NCBI RefSeq assembly: GCF_002210435.1
Contig: NZ_MZMV01000032.1
Coordinates: 1-64,000 of the forward strand
Source: Micromonospora wenchangensis
GTDB lineage: Bacteria > Actinomycetota > Actinomycetes > Mycobacteriales > Micromonosporaceae
Length of the DNA: 64,000 nt
Direction of reading: 5' to 3'
A model generated the notes under the pieces. That model saw only the letters and a list, made by a program, of their open reading frames with translations, was not told the DNA's origin and did no database searches. The position numbers were made by a program, and so were the translations under genes. Numbering within the stretch: the stretch's first letter is position 1; each line of letters begins with the position of its first letter. Positions 63,955 through 64,000 of the stretch are shown one piece after another.

Positions 63955-64000
63955 TCAGCGCGGGGACGGCGGCACGGTCGGCGGCATCGGCACCTGGAGG
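63955..64000 (-). CDS. 3' end of a convergent gene (partial)
   Basis: A minus-strand frame enters from the right edge and ends in a stop at 63955-63957, directly against the LacI stop. The visible end is LQVPMPPTVPPSPR. This short Pro-rich tail would suit a real protein end, but nothing more can be said. Confidence 0.3.
   Translation of the reverse strand, partial: LQVPMPPTVPPSPR

Overview
The window is 64 kb of very GC-rich chromosomal DNA with strong third-position GC bias. It has many GTG and some TTG starts and many 1-8 base gene overlaps. Its families are typical of filamentous actinobacteria: TreY/TreZ, a short Ser/Thr kinase, SpoIIE/STAS partner switching, a baeRF-type eRF1-like protein, an FBP zinc-finger protein and XRE/TPR regulators. 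I infer a member of the Micromonosporaceae (Micromonospora-like). I saw no rRNA, tRNA, CRISPR array, transposase, integrase or phage gene, so this looks like core and accessory chromosome.

Layout. 0-5 kb: a CDGSH protein convergently overlapping a haem-oxygenase-like diiron protein, a thiamine-diphosphate enzyme coupled to a GGWSQ (Vms1/eRF1-like) protein, and a membrane protein. 5-13 kb: DUF3817, a glutamate-cysteine ligase-like enzyme, a DUF2975/HTH/mini-membrane operon behind a leaderless promoter, a divergent TetR/FBP pair around a perfect operator, a pentapeptide-repeat protein and a NarL-type two-component system. 13-19.5 kb: a membrane protein, a secreted CBM2-PL9 pectate lyase, two XRE/TPR regulators and a NUDIX hydrolase. 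19.6-29 kb: the glgX-treY-treZ glycogen-to-trehalose operon, a GT4 glycosyltransferase and citrate synthase. 29-33 kb: a small YLDAGSGS protein, a methyltransferase and a membrane sulfatase-like enzyme in one operon. 33.5-34.1 kb: a gene-free stretch with a 161-bp element bounded by 33-nt inverted repeats and an 18-bp tandem repeat.

35-44.7 kb holds a tightly overlapping nine-gene catabolic and uptake operon: asparaginase, Zn-dehydrogenase, MmgE/PrpD, PuuE-like deacetylase, a three-gene ABC importer, HpcH/HpaI aldolase and SDR. A LacI regulator follows it. A divergent AraC regulator and a cluster of palindromic operator-like sites precede it. The substrate is unknown. 44.8-51 kb encodes an OmpR-type two-component system in line with a GT39 membrane glycosyltransferase and a GT2-GtrA fusion. 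51-54 kb carries a soluble Ser/Thr kinase, an Ohr-like protein without the usual second cysteine, and a membrane-anchored lysozyme-like protein.

54-59.6 kb is the most unusual region. A DivIVA-like protein, a lone receiver domain, three STAS proteins and a PAS-GAF-SpoIIE phosphatase surround a stand-alone B12-binding protein that is translationally coupled to the phosphatase. That protein carries the W-x9-EH signature of CarH-type light sensors but has no DNA-binding domain. I propose a light- or cobalamin-responsive partner-switching module. The window ends with a type II NADH dehydrogenase, a secreted protein with three copies of one domain (cysteine pairs repeating every 109 residues), a LacI regulator and the end of a convergent gene.
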